Positions 6,224 to 6,334 of a stretch of 6,334 nucleotides of DNA are shown one piece after another. Source of the DNA: Acidobacteriota bacterium (lineage in GTDB: Bacteria; Acidobacteriota; UBA890; WLXD01); NCBI GenBank assembly GCA_022571615.1, contig JACZXM010000193.1:1-6334 (forward strand), read 5' to 3'. Below the pieces are notes generated by a model. The model saw nothing but the letters and a program-made list of their open reading frames with translations. It searched no databases and was not told the DNA's origin. The first letter of the stretch is position 1. Each line of letters opens with the position of its first letter. Made by a program: the position numbers and the translations under genes.

Positions 6224-6237
6224 TGTCAAGCGACACC
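6222..6237. repeat. Inverted repeat at the mobile-element junction
   Basis: GGTGTC-AAGC-GACACC is a perfect 6-bp dyad straddling the point where aminotransferase similarity ends. The left G bases may belong to the broken gene, the rest to the element terminus. Confidence 0.6.
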
Positions 6238-6334
6238 TACCTCTACGAGTTAAGGCGACACCTACCTTTACGAGAAGTGTCGTCTTGGCAAGGGTCTGCT
6301 CAAAGGAATCGAGACACTCGAGATCGCAACCAGC
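6224..6334. mobile_element. Probable end of an insertion sequence (continues past window)
   Basis: The sequence that replaces the aminotransferase begins TGTCAAGCGACACC and carries two close direct repeats within 50 bp. A TG-start terminus with several repeated internal copies is characteristic of IS21-family ends, where they are transposase-binding sites; other families are not excluded. No transposase gene is visible in the 111 bases present, and the opposite end and target duplication lie outside the window. The 3' portion (6275-6334) has an open plus frame reading EKCRLGKGLLKGIETLEIATS that I do not recognise. Confidence 0.5.
6230..6274. repeat. Two 20-bp direct repeats, 25-bp period
   Basis: GCGACACCTACCTCTACGAG at 6230-6249 recurs at 6255-6274 with one substitution (C to T at the thirteenth base). 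Both copies are preceded by a similar T-[CT]-A-A-G stretch. A partial inverted copy, AAGTGTCG, follows at 6275-6282. The arrangement fits repeated transposase-binding sites at an insertion-sequence end. Confidence 0.85.

Noticed and set aside
6230..6274. Repeats considered as a CRISPR array
   Set aside because: Only two 20-bp copies with a 5-bp gap; there is no room for spacers and the context is a broken gene and TG-type terminus.

Overview
The window is a GC-rich (roughly two thirds G+C) bacterial chromosomal segment with five complete protein genes of clear family, one small complete gene, one broken gene, and the probable end of an insertion element running off the right edge. The taxon cannot be fixed from the sequence. 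Dense coding, GTG starts and the gene families would suit a high-GC soil or environmental lineage such as Acidobacteriota or Myxococcota, but that is a guess.

Left part (1-2053, plus strand): a short leader, then a small CHRD-domain protein (201-518) with a strong ribosome binding site but no signal peptide, then a membrane-anchored M20 metallopeptidase (566-2053). The latter is strikingly like animal PM20D1 (N-acyl amino acid synthase/hydrolase) and keeps every metal and catalytic residue.

Middle part (2079-4136, minus strand): a compact three-gene operon, read right to left. It encodes an ECF sigma factor, a membrane-bound anti-sigma factor with two consecutive zinc-binding ZAS motifs, and a small multi-pass membrane protein joining a TM2-like half to a LiaI/LiaF-like half. 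The junctions are 2 nt and 10 nt, so the three are very probably co-expressed. The logic is an envelope-signal regulator: anti-sigma in the membrane holds the sigma factor, and the third protein is a candidate sensor or modulator.

Right part (4137-5848): a 232-bp divergent intergenic region becomes AT-richer towards its right end and carries a perfect 6+4+6 palindrome just before an AbiEi/AbiEii toxin-antitoxin pair (type IV system, phage-defence family). The antitoxin has an N-terminal winged helix, the toxin is a nucleotidyltransferase with all motifs present, and the genes are 1 nt apart.

Right edge (5924-6334): the last ~99 codons of a class III (PLP) aminotransferase, minus strand, cut off at about 6223. 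The adjoining sequence begins TGTCAAGCGACACC and contains two near-identical 20-bp repeats at 25-bp spacing. The best reading is that an insertion sequence (end structure reminiscent of the IS21 family) broke the gene. Together with the AbiE cassette this marks the right third as accessory DNA. The most interesting items are the AbiE operator/cassette, the IS-end repeats, the double-ZAS anti-sigma operon and the PM20D1-like enzyme.
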